NCBI GenBank assembly: GCA_964428485.1
Contig: CAYRYP010000038.1
Location: forward strand, 1-13,972
DNA: 13,972 bases
Direction: 5' to 3'
From: CAZPAN01 sp964428485
GTDB taxonomy: Bacteria; Actinomycetota; Coriobacteriia; Coriobacteriales; CADBOM01
A program made the position numbers and the translations under genes. A model generated the notes under the pieces. That model ran no database searches. It saw nothing but the letters and a program-made list of their open reading frames with translations, and was not told the origin of the DNA. Positions 1-6,755 of this stretch are shown piece by piece; the first letter of the stretch is position 1, and the number at the start of each line of letters is the position of its first letter.

Positions 1-79
1 GCGCCGCCTTCGCCCTGGCGTGCCGTCCGCAGGCGTTTCGCCTCATGGGGGGCAAATCGTGTTATACTGCTGCTCGCTG

Positions 80-111
80 TTGGCTCTGCATGTCATAGCA
101 GCAGCTACAAT
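80..111 (+). promoter_or_regulatory. Possible promoter of the tRNA-Ser genes
   Basis: A TACAAT hexamer at 106-111 lies 14 bases before the tRNA, which is the right distance for a tRNA start site. The nearest -35-like match, TTGGCT at 80-85, leaves a 20-base spacer, which is too long, so the call rests mainly on the -10. An extended -10 (TGtTATACT, 60-68) further up is an alternative. Bases 1-79 otherwise show no gene I can support. Confidence 0.3.
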
Positions 112-125
112 CAGATACGGAAAAT

Positions 126-216
126 GGAGAGCTGGCCGAGTGGTCGAAGGCGCACGATTGGAAATCGTGTATACGGCAAAACCGTATCTAGGGTTCAAAT
201 CCCTAGCTCTCCGCCA
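126..216 (+). tRNA. tRNA-Ser(GGA)
   Basis: A class II tRNA of 91 bases including an encoded CCA end. The acceptor stem pairs GGAGAGC (126-132) with GCTCTCC (206-212), followed by discriminator G213 and CCA. The anticodon stem CACGA/TCGTG (153-157/165-169) encloses the loop TTGGAAA, giving anticodon GGA at 160-162, which reads UCC and UCU. The long variable arm and the G73 discriminator fit serine. A T-run follows at about 222-229. Confidence 0.97.
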
Positions 217-281
217 TTCCGATTTTTTTGTTTGAGACAACCACGAGCCCTGTCGGGCCGATAGACCCGGACAACATATGC

Positions 282-374
282 GGAGGGGTGGCAGAGTGGT
301 TGAATGCGGCGGTCTCGAAAACCGTTTATCCGGTAACCCCGGGTACGAGGGTTCGAATCCCTCCTCCTCCGCCA
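282..374 (+). tRNA. tRNA-Ser(CGA)
   Basis: A second class II serine tRNA, 93 bases including CCA. Acceptor GGAGGGG (282-288) pairs with CTCCTCC (364-370) through one G-U pair. The anticodon loop CTCGAAA (314-320) gives CGA at 316-318, which reads UCG. It has a long variable arm and a G discriminator at 371. It lies 65 bases behind tRNA-Ser(GGA), and no clear promoter is seen between them, so the two are probably co-transcribed. Confidence 0.97.
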
Positions 375-384
375 GTTAGATTCG

Positions 385-416
385 AAAGACCCCCTCATCG
401 GGGCCTTTTCTTTTCC
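385..416 (+). terminator. Rho-independent terminator after the tRNA-Ser pair
   Basis: Bases 385-393 and 400-408 form a stem around a CCCC/GGGG core with one mismatch and a 6-base loop, and a T-rich tail (TTTTCTTTT) runs from 406. The position just behind the second tRNA fits the end of the tRNA transcript. Confidence 0.8.
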
Positions 417-547
417 TAAAACCACCAAGCAGGACCATGGGTCAAATATCGCAATACGCAATACCCGACCCCCCGGCCCAGCCCACAGTCGATCCTCCCA
501 TATACGCGTTGGTTTACAATCACAGTTGTTAGCGGACACGTTTTGCT

Positions 548-557
548 GGAGGTGCGC
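548..557 (+). promoter_or_regulatory. Ribosome binding site fixing the amidohydrolase start
   Basis: GGAGG at 548-552 sits 5 bases before the ATG at 558. A TTG at 543 would add five residues, but the Shine-Dalgarno sequence would then lie inside the coding region. The ATG is therefore preferred. Confidence 0.8.
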
Positions 558-1850
558 ATGCTCTTCGAGAACATCGACATCCTTGATGAGAATCTGGACC
601 ACCGAAGCGGCTGCTTCGTAGGAATCGAGGGAGACCGGATCGACTGCATCGAAACGTCGCGCCCGAGCAAGGACTATGGGCAGACGTACGACGGCAGAGG
701 CAAGCTGCTGATCCCCGGTCTCTACAACATGCACGCCCACTCCACGATGACGCTTCTGCGGGGATACGCTGAGAACCTCCCGCTTCAGAGATGGCTCAAC
801 GAGATGATCTTTCCGTTCGAAGCGCTTATCACCGACGAAGCCGCACTTCCCGCCACAAGGCTCGCGATAGCCGAGATGCTGCGCTACGGCATCGTCTCCT
901 TCTCCGACATGTACTTCTTCGACGATGCAAGAGCTCAGGCCGTCGGAGAGTCGGGGATCAAATGCAACATCTGCAGATCGATCAGCTGCTTCGACCCCAA
1001 GGCCCACTACATCGATACCGAGTTCTACACGATGAACGAGCATCTGCGAAACGATCTGCACGGAGCCTTCGACGGCAGGCTGCTCATGGACATGTGCCTG
1101 CACTCCGAGTACATCACCACTCCCAACATCGTGCGGGAAGTCTCCGAAAAAGCGCTCGAGTACGGAGTGGGCATGCAGGTGCATGTCTCCGAGACCAAGA
1201 CCGAGGTCGAGGAGTGCAAGGAACGCCACGACGGGCTCACTCCACCGCAGTACCTCGCCAGCATGGGAGCGTTTGATCCGCGTACGACTGCGGCCCATTG
1301 CGTATGGCTCGAGGATGGAGACTTCGAGATTCTCAGAGAAAAGGGCGTCACCATCGCCACGAACCCGGCCTCCAACCTCAAGCTCGGCAGCGGCTTCATG
1401 AACTGCAGGCGGGTCCTAGACGAGGGAGTCCGCCTGGCCATCGGCACCGACGGGGTGGCGAGCAACAACGCGCAGAATCTCTTCCGCGACATGTACCTGC
1501 TCGCCACAATACACCGCGGTTATGAATGCGACCCTGTAGGCATCTCCACCAAGGAGGTGCTCGCAGCCGCAACGAGCGCGGGAGCATACGCCCAGGGGCG
1601 GCAGGACTGTGGCAAGATCGCCGTTGGATACAGGGCGGACCTGGTGGTTCTCGATATCGACAAGCCGTGGATGCAGCCCGTCACCGACATGGCCACGAAC
1701 GTCGTCTACTCCGAGTCGGGCGAGGATGTCGTGCTCACGATGGTCGACGGCAAGGTCGTATACCGCGACGGGGAGTGGCCCGGCATCGACGTAGAGAGAG
1801 CGATCGCCGAGACCCGCCGCTACCGCGACGATATAGTGGAGAGGATCTAG
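558..1850 (+). CDS. mtaD: Amidohydrolase, methylthioadenosine/S-adenosylhomocysteine deaminase family
   Basis: A 430-residue metal-dependent hydrolase with a TIM-barrel fold, close to family length. Visible motifs in order: HAHS (His59, His61) after PGLYN, the two N-terminal metal ligands; His182 in LHSEY; HVSET (His209 metal, Glu212 likely proton shuttle); AAHCVW (His247); and GTDGVASNN (Asp298, metal and catalysis). The C-terminal part (about 345-420) returns to the small beta-sandwich domain with ADLVVLD. In the family, members deaminate S-adenosylhomocysteine, 5'-methylthioadenosine or related adenosines to the inosine form, a route for recycling the products of SAM-dependent reactions in bacteria lacking other nucleosidases. 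It is cytosolic. It stands alone between the tRNA-Ser pair and convergent moeA, so context adds nothing. Substrate is not fixed by sequence; chlorohydrolase-like or guanine deaminase-like activity is possible. Stop TAG. Confidence 0.85.
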   Translation: MLFENIDILDENLDHRSGCFVGIEGDRIDCIETSRPSKDYGQTYDGRGKLLIPGLYNMHAHSTMTLLRGYAENLPLQRWLNEMIFPFEALITDEAALPATRLAIAEMLRYGIVSFSDMYFFDDARAQAVGESGIKCNICRSISCFDPKAHYIDTEFYTMNEHLRNDLHGAFDGRLLMDMCLHSEYITTPNIVREVSEKALEYGVGMQVHVSETKTEVEECKERHDGLTPPQYLASMGAFDPRTTAAHCVWLEDGDFEILREKGVTIATNPASNLKLGSGFMNCRRVLDEGVRLAIGTDGVASNNAQNLFRDMYLLATIHRGYECDPVGISTKEVLAAATSAGAYAQGRQDCGKIAVGYRADLVVLDIDKPWMQPVTDMATNVVYSESGEDVVLTMVDGKVVYRDGEWPGIDVERAIAETRRYRDDIVERI

Positions 1851-1896
1851 AGGCAGGATCTAGGACTCAGCGCCTACTAGAAGCAGACGCTAGATC
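1844..1896. repeat. Inverted repeat formed by the two convergent gene ends
   Basis: GATCTAG (1844-1850, repeated within 1855-1863) and CTAGATC (1890-1896) are perfect inverted copies. The arms contain the Ile-TAG ends of both the amidohydrolase and moeA. No T-run follows on either strand, so it is at best a weak bidirectional terminator. Confidence 0.45.
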
Positions 1897-3149
1897 TCCG
1901 AACCCTCCGGCATGTCGATGCGGATGCACTCGACTTCCATGCCCTCGGTTCCAGGCTCTGTTCCCTCGGGAATCACAATGAAGCAGTTGGACGTGGAGGT
2001 CGTCCCGATGATCGCCGATGACTGACGGCTGGACGGCGAGGCAACATACACGCCATCGTCACCCCTAGTCACGGTGCCCCTCAGCAAAAAGCGCCTGGAA
2101 TCCTGCTTGCGCTTGACGTTGGAATCGAGCCTGGCGATGACCCTCGGACGTACCAGGTTTCTATGGCCCTGCATCTTGAGCAGCGCCGGACGAATGAGAA
2201 TCTCAAAGCCAGTGGCGGAGGCCGCGGGGTTTCCGGAGAGACCGAACAGAAGCGTGCCGTCGGAGGCGACGCCGAACGTCTGGGCCTTGCCCGGCTTCAT
2301 GTTGACGTACTCGAACTTAACCTCTGCAAGCGATGTTATCACCTGGGTGATGTAGTCGAAGTCTCCCCCACAGGCGCCGCCGCTCGAAACCACTAGGTCG
2401 CACTCAGCGGCCGCTTTGGTGTACTCGTCCCGGATCTCCTCAAACTTGTCAGCCGCTATCGGATAGAGCCTGACCTCGGCCCCCGCATCCCTTGCCATCG
2501 ATGCGAGGGTGTATTTGTTGGAGTCGCGCCTCTTGCCCATCGGAGGGACCTCCGTAGAGTCCACGAGCTCGGAGCCGATCGAGATGATCCCGACCACGGG
2601 CCTCTTGTGCACCGGGACTTGGACATGGCCGGTCGTGGCGAGCAGCCCCGCACCCGCCGGGTTGATCACGCTGCCCTTCTCGAAGACGAGCTGGCCGGCT
2701 TTGGCCTCCTCCCCGGCCTTGCGGACGTTGGCGCCGACCTTGTAGGGAGCATGGAAGATCACCTTGTCGCCGGTGTCTCCGTTGCCGGTAATCTCCACAT
2801 CCTCGATTTTGACGTTGGTGTCAGCACCGGCGGGCATCGCAGCGCCGGTCATGATCTTGACGGCCTTGCCGCTCTCCAGCGTTCCCTCGTGAAGGTAGCC
2901 CGCCCCGACGACATCGATGACATCGAGCTCGACAGGGTTGTCCTCGCTGGCATCGGCGACATCGGCTCCGATGATCGCGTAGCCATCCATCGCCGCATCA
3001 TCGAACATGTTGATGTCTATGTCGCTGTGGAGATCCTCCGCAACAGCACGCCCGATAGCATCGATCACGAACACCTCCTCCACCGGGGTTTCGCGCACGC
3101 TCTCGAGTACTTTCGCAATTGCATCCTCAACGGCGATGAGCGTAGACAT
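1890..3149 (-). CDS. moeA: Molybdopterin molybdenumtransferase MoeA
   Basis: A 419-residue protein, normal MoeA length. MoeA inserts molybdate into adenylylated molybdopterin, the last common step of molybdenum cofactor synthesis, in the cytosol with MogA/MoaB-type partners. Visible: FDDAAMDGYA (49-58) with the key Asp; TGAAMPAGAD (101-110); GIISIGSEL (187-195), start of the MogA-like domain; RDSN (208-211); SSGGACGGDFD (255-265); MKPGK (284-288); GLSGNPAA (303-310); and a beta-rich domain IV from about 333. The usual GGVSVG-type loop reads GGACGG here. An ATG at 3149 is preceded by GGAAGGAAG (3157-3165) 7 bases away; a longer frame from 3176 lacks such a site. No other cofactor genes are in the window, so it is a separated member of the pathway. 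It implies molybdenum or tungsten enzymes in the organism. Stop TAG. Confidence 0.93.
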   Translation of the reverse strand: MSTLIAVEDAIAKVLESVRETPVEEVFVIDAIGRAVAEDLHSDIDINMFDDAAMDGYAIIGADVADASEDNPVELDVIDVVGAGYLHEGTLESGKAVKIMTGAAMPAGADTNVKIEDVEITGNGDTGDKVIFHAPYKVGANVRKAGEEAKAGQLVFEKGSVINPAGAGLLATTGHVQVPVHKRPVVGIISIGSELVDSTEVPPMGKRRDSNKYTLASMARDAGAEVRLYPIAADKFEEIRDEYTKAAAECDLVVSSGGACGGDFDYITQVITSLAEVKFEYVNMKPGKAQTFGVASDGTLLFGLSGNPAASATGFEILIRPALLKMQGHRNLVRPRVIARLDSNVKRKQDSRRFLLRGTVTRGDDGVYVASPSSRQSSAIIGTTSTSNCFIVIPEGTEPGTEGMEVECIRIDMPEGSEI

Positions 3150-3156
3150 TTGGCAT

Positions 3157-3165
3157 CTTCCTTCC
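3157..3165 (-). promoter_or_regulatory. Ribosome binding site of moeA
   Basis: The minus strand reads GGAAGGAAG 7 bases before the ATG at 3149, which decides this start over the upstream in-frame ATG at 3176. The remaining bases to 3289 (about 125) show no convincing promoter or terminator; a GGCC-GGTAT-GGCC hairpin without a T-run is the only structure seen. Confidence 0.7.
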
Positions 3166-3289
3166 AGGTCGCCCATTGGGCACCGCCCAAAACGGACGTC
3201 TCACAGATCAGCCGCTTGCTGGGATATGCCGGCTCAACCGTGCAGGCCATACCGGCCACTCATACAAACGGCTCTTATTTACTCGATAA

Positions 3290-3970
3290 CTACTGCATCC
3301 TGTACTCAAACGCAGACTTGAGCGCCTTGCAAAGTGGACAGGTCCAGTCGTCGGGAAGCTCCTCGAACGGAACATCGCCCTCGTAAGCATACCCACATAT
3401 CTTGCATACCCAGACACCGCGAGGCGCATCAGCGACGTCCTCGGACTGGGTCTCACCGTCGCCATCGATCTCAGGAATGTAGGTCGGAGCGTTCTTTGCG
3501 GTCTTGCCCTTTACCACGTTGTGGTAGTAGGCATAGGTCATCGCAACGGCCTTCTTGTCGATAACCTCACCGTCGGTCATCTCGGCGATGAATATGGTGT
3601 GGGTACTGGTCTCAACGGTGCTCTTGACCTCGAGGATCATATACCCGCAGGTTCCCTTGAGAACCGGAAGGCCGTGCACCATCTCGTAGTCAACCCCATC
3701 AAACTTGTCGGTGTCCCTCGAGGAGGAGAACCCGAACCCCCCGATGAGGGAGGCGTCGCTGTTCTCTGCGAGGATGTTGACCGCGAGACGCCCTGTGTTC
3801 TTGACCAGCTCGTTGGTGTAGTTGGCCCTGTTAAGGCTCACCGCCACCGTTTGCGGCTCGGATGTGATCTGCATGACACTGTTGGCTGTGCACCCGCAGG
3901 GCCTGTCCCCATCCATAGCGGTGATTATGTAAACCCCGTAGGAGAGAGACCTGAGAATCGTGGTATCCAT
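3290..3970 (-). CDS. Flavin reductase-like domain fused to rubredoxin (Hrb type)
   Basis: A 226-residue two-domain protein. Residues 1 to about 155 are an FMN-binding split-barrel flavin reductase-like domain (LSYGVYIITA, CTANSVMQIT and RLAVNIL are typical of the family). After a linker rich in Asp and Glu (166-182) comes a rubredoxin domain with two cysteine pairs, C189-x2-C192 and C211-x2-C214, binding one iron; WVCKICGY and FEELPDDWTCPLC are clear. The second knuckle ends in Lys where most rubredoxins have Gly. The layout matches high-molecular-weight rubredoxin of acetogens, which passes electrons from NADH via FMN and iron to flavodiiron proteins that remove oxygen or nitric oxide. That role is inferred by family; no flavodiiron gene is in this window. 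A strong site, AGGAGGAAAGA, precedes the ATG. It lies 137 bases behind typA, with a possible own promoter. Stop TAG. Confidence 0.88.
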   Translation of the reverse strand: MDTTILRSLSYGVYIITAMDGDRPCGCTANSVMQITSEPQTVAVSLNRANYTNELVKNTGRLAVNILAENSDASLIGGFGFSSSRDTDKFDGVDYEMVHGLPVLKGTCGYMILEVKSTVETSTHTIFIAEMTDGEVIDKKAVAMTYAYYHNVVKGKTAKNAPTYIPEIDGDGETQSEDVADAPRGVWVCKICGYAYEGDVPFEELPDDWTCPLCKALKSAFEYRMQ

Positions 3971-4107
3971 TCTTTCCTCCTGATCTCATCCGGCTGCCAT
4001 TCAGATAGCGTTTCGTTCGAAGCCGGCTAGATCTCGATTATGCCACTGTGGGGGTGAGCTTTCGCTATACGCGGCCGACCGGGCAGTTTCCGGCGCTTTC
4101 GGTTCTC

Positions 4108-5919
4108 TTAGACCCTTTTGGCCTTGCGCCTGTCGACGGCGGAGAGAATCCTTTTGCGCATTCTGATCGACTTTGGCGTAATCTCCACGAGCTCATCGTC
4201 CTGGATGTACTCGAGGGACTCCTCCAACGTGAACTCCCTCGGCGGGGTGAGCAGAATCGCCTTGTCCGCAGAGGCGGCGCGGGTGTTGGTGAGCTGTTTT
4301 GTCTTGGAGACGTTAACCACCAGGTCGTTCTTCTTGGCATGCTCGCCCACGATCATGCCCTCATAGCACTGGTCGCCGGGCGCAACAAACATCACGCCAC
4401 GGGTTTGCAGCGTGTCGAGCGCGTAGGCGACCGCCTTGTCGTTGTACATCGCCACCATCACACCATTCTTCCTGCCGCCGAGCTCACCCCTATACGGGCC
4501 GTAGCTGTAGAAGCAGTGGGTGAATATCGCCTCGCCATGCGTAGCGTTCATGAGCTTGGTACTAAGCCCCATAATCCCCCTGGTGGGGATGTGGAAGGTC
4601 ATGAAGGTATGCTCCTCACGGTTGACCATGTCGACGAGCTCTCCCCCGTTGGCCCCCATTACCTCGATGGCCTTGCCAGAATACTCGTTGACAACCTCAA
4701 TCGTCGCGTTCTCTATGGGCTCAAGAAGGTTGCCGTCCTCGTCCTTCTTTATGAGGACCTTGGGCCTGCCCACCTGAAACTCGTAGCCCTCCCGACGCAT
4801 GGTCTCCATCAGGACCGACAGGTGGAGGATGCCCCTCCCAGCGACTTCAATGCCGCTCTTGTCCTCTAGCTCCTCGATACGCATCGTCACGTTGGACTCC
4901 TTTTCGCGCATCAAGCGCTCGCGCAGCTGGCGACCTCCTACGATGTCGCCCTCCTGTCCCACGAGCGGGCTAGTCGAAGCCTCGAACACCACGGCCATCG
5001 TGGGCTCTTCTATCGAGATCGGAGGGAGCTCCACCGGATCGTCGGGGGAGGTGATCATATCCCCAATGTCGGCGTCGTCGATGCCGACCACCGCTGCGAT
5101 ATCCCCGGCCGAGACCTCCCCACACTCAACCTGACCAAGCGCCTCAAAGGTGTAGAGTTGCTTGATCTGAACCGTGCGCCGACTGCCGTTGGGTTTAATC
5201 ACGAGCACGCTGTCCTTGTCGTGGAGCATCCCGGTGTGAAGTCGCCCGATGGCGATCCTTCCCACGAAGTTGGAGTGCGCCACAGTGCAGACTTGCAGTG
5301 CCACCGGGGCTTCTACGTCGTAGCTAGGCTCGGGAACATGCTCCAGGATGGTGTCTAGGAGCGGAGTCATGTCGTCGTTGCCATCATCGGGTTCGTAGCG
5401 CGCGTAGCCCTGAGCCGCGGAGGTGTAGACCACCGGGAACTCGAGCTGCTCATCGTTCGCGTCAAGGTCGATCATCAGATCAAAGACATCGTTGACAACC
5501 TGCTTAGGGCGGGCACCTGGACGATCGATCTTGTTGACCACCAACACCGGCGCAAGTCCAATTCTCAACGCCAGCTTCAAAACAAAGCTGGTCTGGGGCA
5601 TCGGCCCCTCGAAGGCGTCCACTATCACCAGAGCCCCGTCGGCCATGTTTAAGACGCGCTCCACCTCGCCTCCAAAATCGGAGTGCCCAGGGGTGTCGAT
5701 GATGTTGATCTTGACCCCCTTGTACTCCACGGAGACATTTTTGGAAAGGATAGTGATCCCGCGCTCGCGCTCCTGGTCGTTGGAGTCCAACACCTGATCA
5801 GGCACGTCCTGGTTAGCTCTGAATACTCCGGTTGACTGGAGTATCCTGTCGACCAGCGTTGTCTTGCCATGATCGACATGGGCGATGATCGCGATGTTTC
5901 TGATTGCCCTGTGTGACAT
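4108..5919 (-). CDS. typA: Ribosome-associated GTPase TypA/BipA
   Basis: A 603-residue translation GTPase of normal length. It binds the 70S ribosome at the elongation-factor site and supports 50S assembly, low-temperature growth and stress responses. G motifs are complete: AHVDHGKTT (13-21), RGITI (53-57), DTPGH (75-79), NKID (129-132) and TSAAQG for G5. Then follow the EF-Tu-like domain 2, an EF-G-like domain III with RGILHLSVLMETMRREG, domain V, and the TypA-specific C-terminal domain ending in a basic tail (RMRKRILSAVDRRKAKRV). The start is ATG 5919 with AGGGGAA (5929-5935) 9 bases ahead; a TTG at 5943 in frame would contain that site. It is the last gene of a minus-strand run behind the unknown 143-residue protein (gap 53 bases). 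Stop TAA. No clear terminator follows. Confidence 0.96.
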   Translation of the reverse strand: MSHRAIRNIAIIAHVDHGKTTLVDRILQSTGVFRANQDVPDQVLDSNDQERERGITILSKNVSVEYKGVKINIIDTPGHSDFGGEVERVLNMADGALVIVDAFEGPMPQTSFVLKLALRIGLAPVLVVNKIDRPGARPKQVVNDVFDLMIDLDANDEQLEFPVVYTSAAQGYARYEPDDGNDDMTPLLDTILEHVPEPSYDVEAPVALQVCTVAHSNFVGRIAIGRLHTGMLHDKDSVLVIKPNGSRRTVQIKQLYTFEALGQVECGEVSAGDIAAVVGIDDADIGDMITSPDDPVELPPISIEEPTMAVVFEASTSPLVGQEGDIVGGRQLRERLMREKESNVTMRIEELEDKSGIEVAGRGILHLSVLMETMRREGYEFQVGRPKVLIKKDEDGNLLEPIENATIEVVNEYSGKAIEVMGANGGELVDMVNREEHTFMTFHIPTRGIMGLSTKLMNATHGEAIFTHCFYSYGPYRGELGGRKNGVMVAMYNDKAVAYALDTLQTRGVMFVAPGDQCYEGMIVGEHAKKNDLVVNVSKTKQLTNTRAASADKAILLTPPREFTLEESLEYIQDDELVEITPKSIRMRKRILSAVDRRKAKRV

Positions 5920-5928
5920 ATTTGATAT

Positions 5929-5935
5929 TTCCCCT
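5929..5935 (-). promoter_or_regulatory. Ribosome binding site fixing the typA start
   Basis: AGGGGAA on the minus strand lies 9 bases before the ATG at 5919. Choosing the TTG at 5943 would place it inside the gene and add eight residues not expected before the MSHRAIRNIAIIAH start. Confidence 0.65.
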
Positions 5936-5972
5936 GTATGCAAGCCTTGTTTTCCAGACCGCCCGTGCCCTT

Positions 5973-6404
5973 CTAAAAGAGCAGCTTCTCCTCGCCGCCT
6001 GGCAACGGGGCGTCGTACCAGAACTCCGACTCAGAGCCCGGGTTGCCATATGCGACGACGGCGGAGTAGGCGGTATCGGCTCCCCTCTCCCCGAACTCGA
6101 CTATCAGTGCGTTGTCAGAGACGCCGATCTCATTCTCGAAGAAGCCATCGTAGTAGAGCGCGTAGCAGCTAGCATGCTCGCCGAGGCTCTTCACCGACTC
6201 CCGCGCCTCCATGAGGCATATATCGAGCCCATCGTCCTCGAAGACGAAGTACTCCCGCTCCCCATCTTGGGAGAGAAGCATGAGCGTTGGCCACAGGCCC
6301 TCCCCGAGCGCCAGCTTATCAAGGGCCATCCCGATGGCATCGCAGGCGAGCTCGTCAAGTTGCTCGCTTATCGGACTTTGCTGATCCTGATTGTCCTCGG
6401 CCAT
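5973..6404 (-). CDS. Acidic conserved-looking protein of unknown function (143 residues)
   Basis: I do not recognise this family. It is a strongly acidic, soluble protein (no signal peptide or membrane segment) with a likely helix at about 12-34 (QLDELACDAIGMALDKLA), two hydrophobic strands (WPTLMLLSQ and EYFVFEDD, 38-58), a second helix (MEARESVKSLGEHA, 65-78), a strand pair (CYALYYDGFFEN, 80-91), then DNALIVEFGERGADTAYSAVVAYG (97-120) that looks like a beta hairpin core, and FWYDAPLP near the end. The pattern suggests a compact alpha/beta fold. GGGAGA lies 6 bases before the ATG. It sits 51 bases behind the TSCPD gene and 53 before typA, all on one strand, so it is probably co-transcribed and may touch ribosome or stress functions; that is inference. 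Codon use resembles its neighbours. Stop TAG. Confidence 0.8.
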   Translation of the reverse strand: MAEDNQDQQSPISEQLDELACDAIGMALDKLALGEGLWPTLMLLSQDGEREYFVFEDDGLDICLMEARESVKSLGEHASCYALYYDGFFENEIGVSDNALIVEFGERGADTAYSAVVAYGNPGSESEFWYDAPLPGGEEKLLF

Positions 6405-6455
6405 GATTCTCTCCCGAATATGTCGGCGGTCTTTTTGCTTTGTGTAGATGCGTGG

Positions 6456-6722
6456 CTAGTCCGCAGGCTGAAGGCTTCCGTCGAGCAGAGCCTCCATCGC
6501 ATTGGCAAGCTGATCAGCACACGAGGTGGGCCTGTGGCCGCAAGTATTGCCTTTGAGCTTGTCGATGATGTATTGGGGCTCCATGCCTTCAAGGAGCCTG
6601 CCGATCGCCTTGAGGTTTCCGTTGCATCCCCCGATGAACCTTAGGTTGGTGATCTTCTCCCCGTCGTAGTCAAAAATAATCTCGCGTGAGCAGATCCCAA
6701 CGGGCGAGTACTTGTAATGCAT
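6456..6722 (-). CDS. Free-standing TSCPD domain protein (TIGR03905-like)
   Basis: An 88-residue protein matching the small stand-alone TSCPD family, named for a motif that here reads TSCADQLA, with Ala for the usual Pro. Four cysteines are spread as in the family: C11 (GICSREI), C33 (GGCNGN), C61 (TCGHR) and C68, suggesting a metal or Fe-S/zinc site, though this is not shown. The same domain occurs at the C-terminus of class II (adenosylcobalamin) ribonucleotide reductases. The stand-alone form is common in anaerobic Gram-positive bacteria, and its function is unknown. A strong GAGGAG site precedes the ATG by a normal distance. It lies 33 bases behind the helicase gene and upstream of the unknown acidic protein, probably in one transcript. 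Stop TAG. Confidence 0.87.
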   Translation of the reverse strand: MHYKYSPVGICSREIIFDYDGEKITNLRFIGGCNGNLKAIGRLLEGMEPQYIIDKLKGNTCGHRPTSCADQLANAMEALLDGSLQPAD

Positions 6723-6755
6723 GTTCTTCTCTCCTCTTCGATAGCGATGTCTGTT

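Noticed and set aside
20..235. Short plus-strand frame through the first tRNA
   Set aside because: It runs through tRNA-Ser(GGA); a protein there is very unlikely.
195..1298. Long minus-strand open frame
   Set aside because: It lies antisense to the amidohydrolase and crosses the tRNA-Ser genes; the protein has no recognisable family motif and looks like a codon-bias shadow.
2607..3386. Plus-strand open frame of 259 codons over moeA
   Set aside because: Antisense shadow of moeA that also runs into the rubredoxin gene; no ribosome binding site or family features.
4037..4042. CATAAT box as promoter of the flavin reductase-rubredoxin gene
   Set aside because: The -10 is fair and has an upstream TG, but there is no -35 at a proper distance, so it is not listed as a feature.
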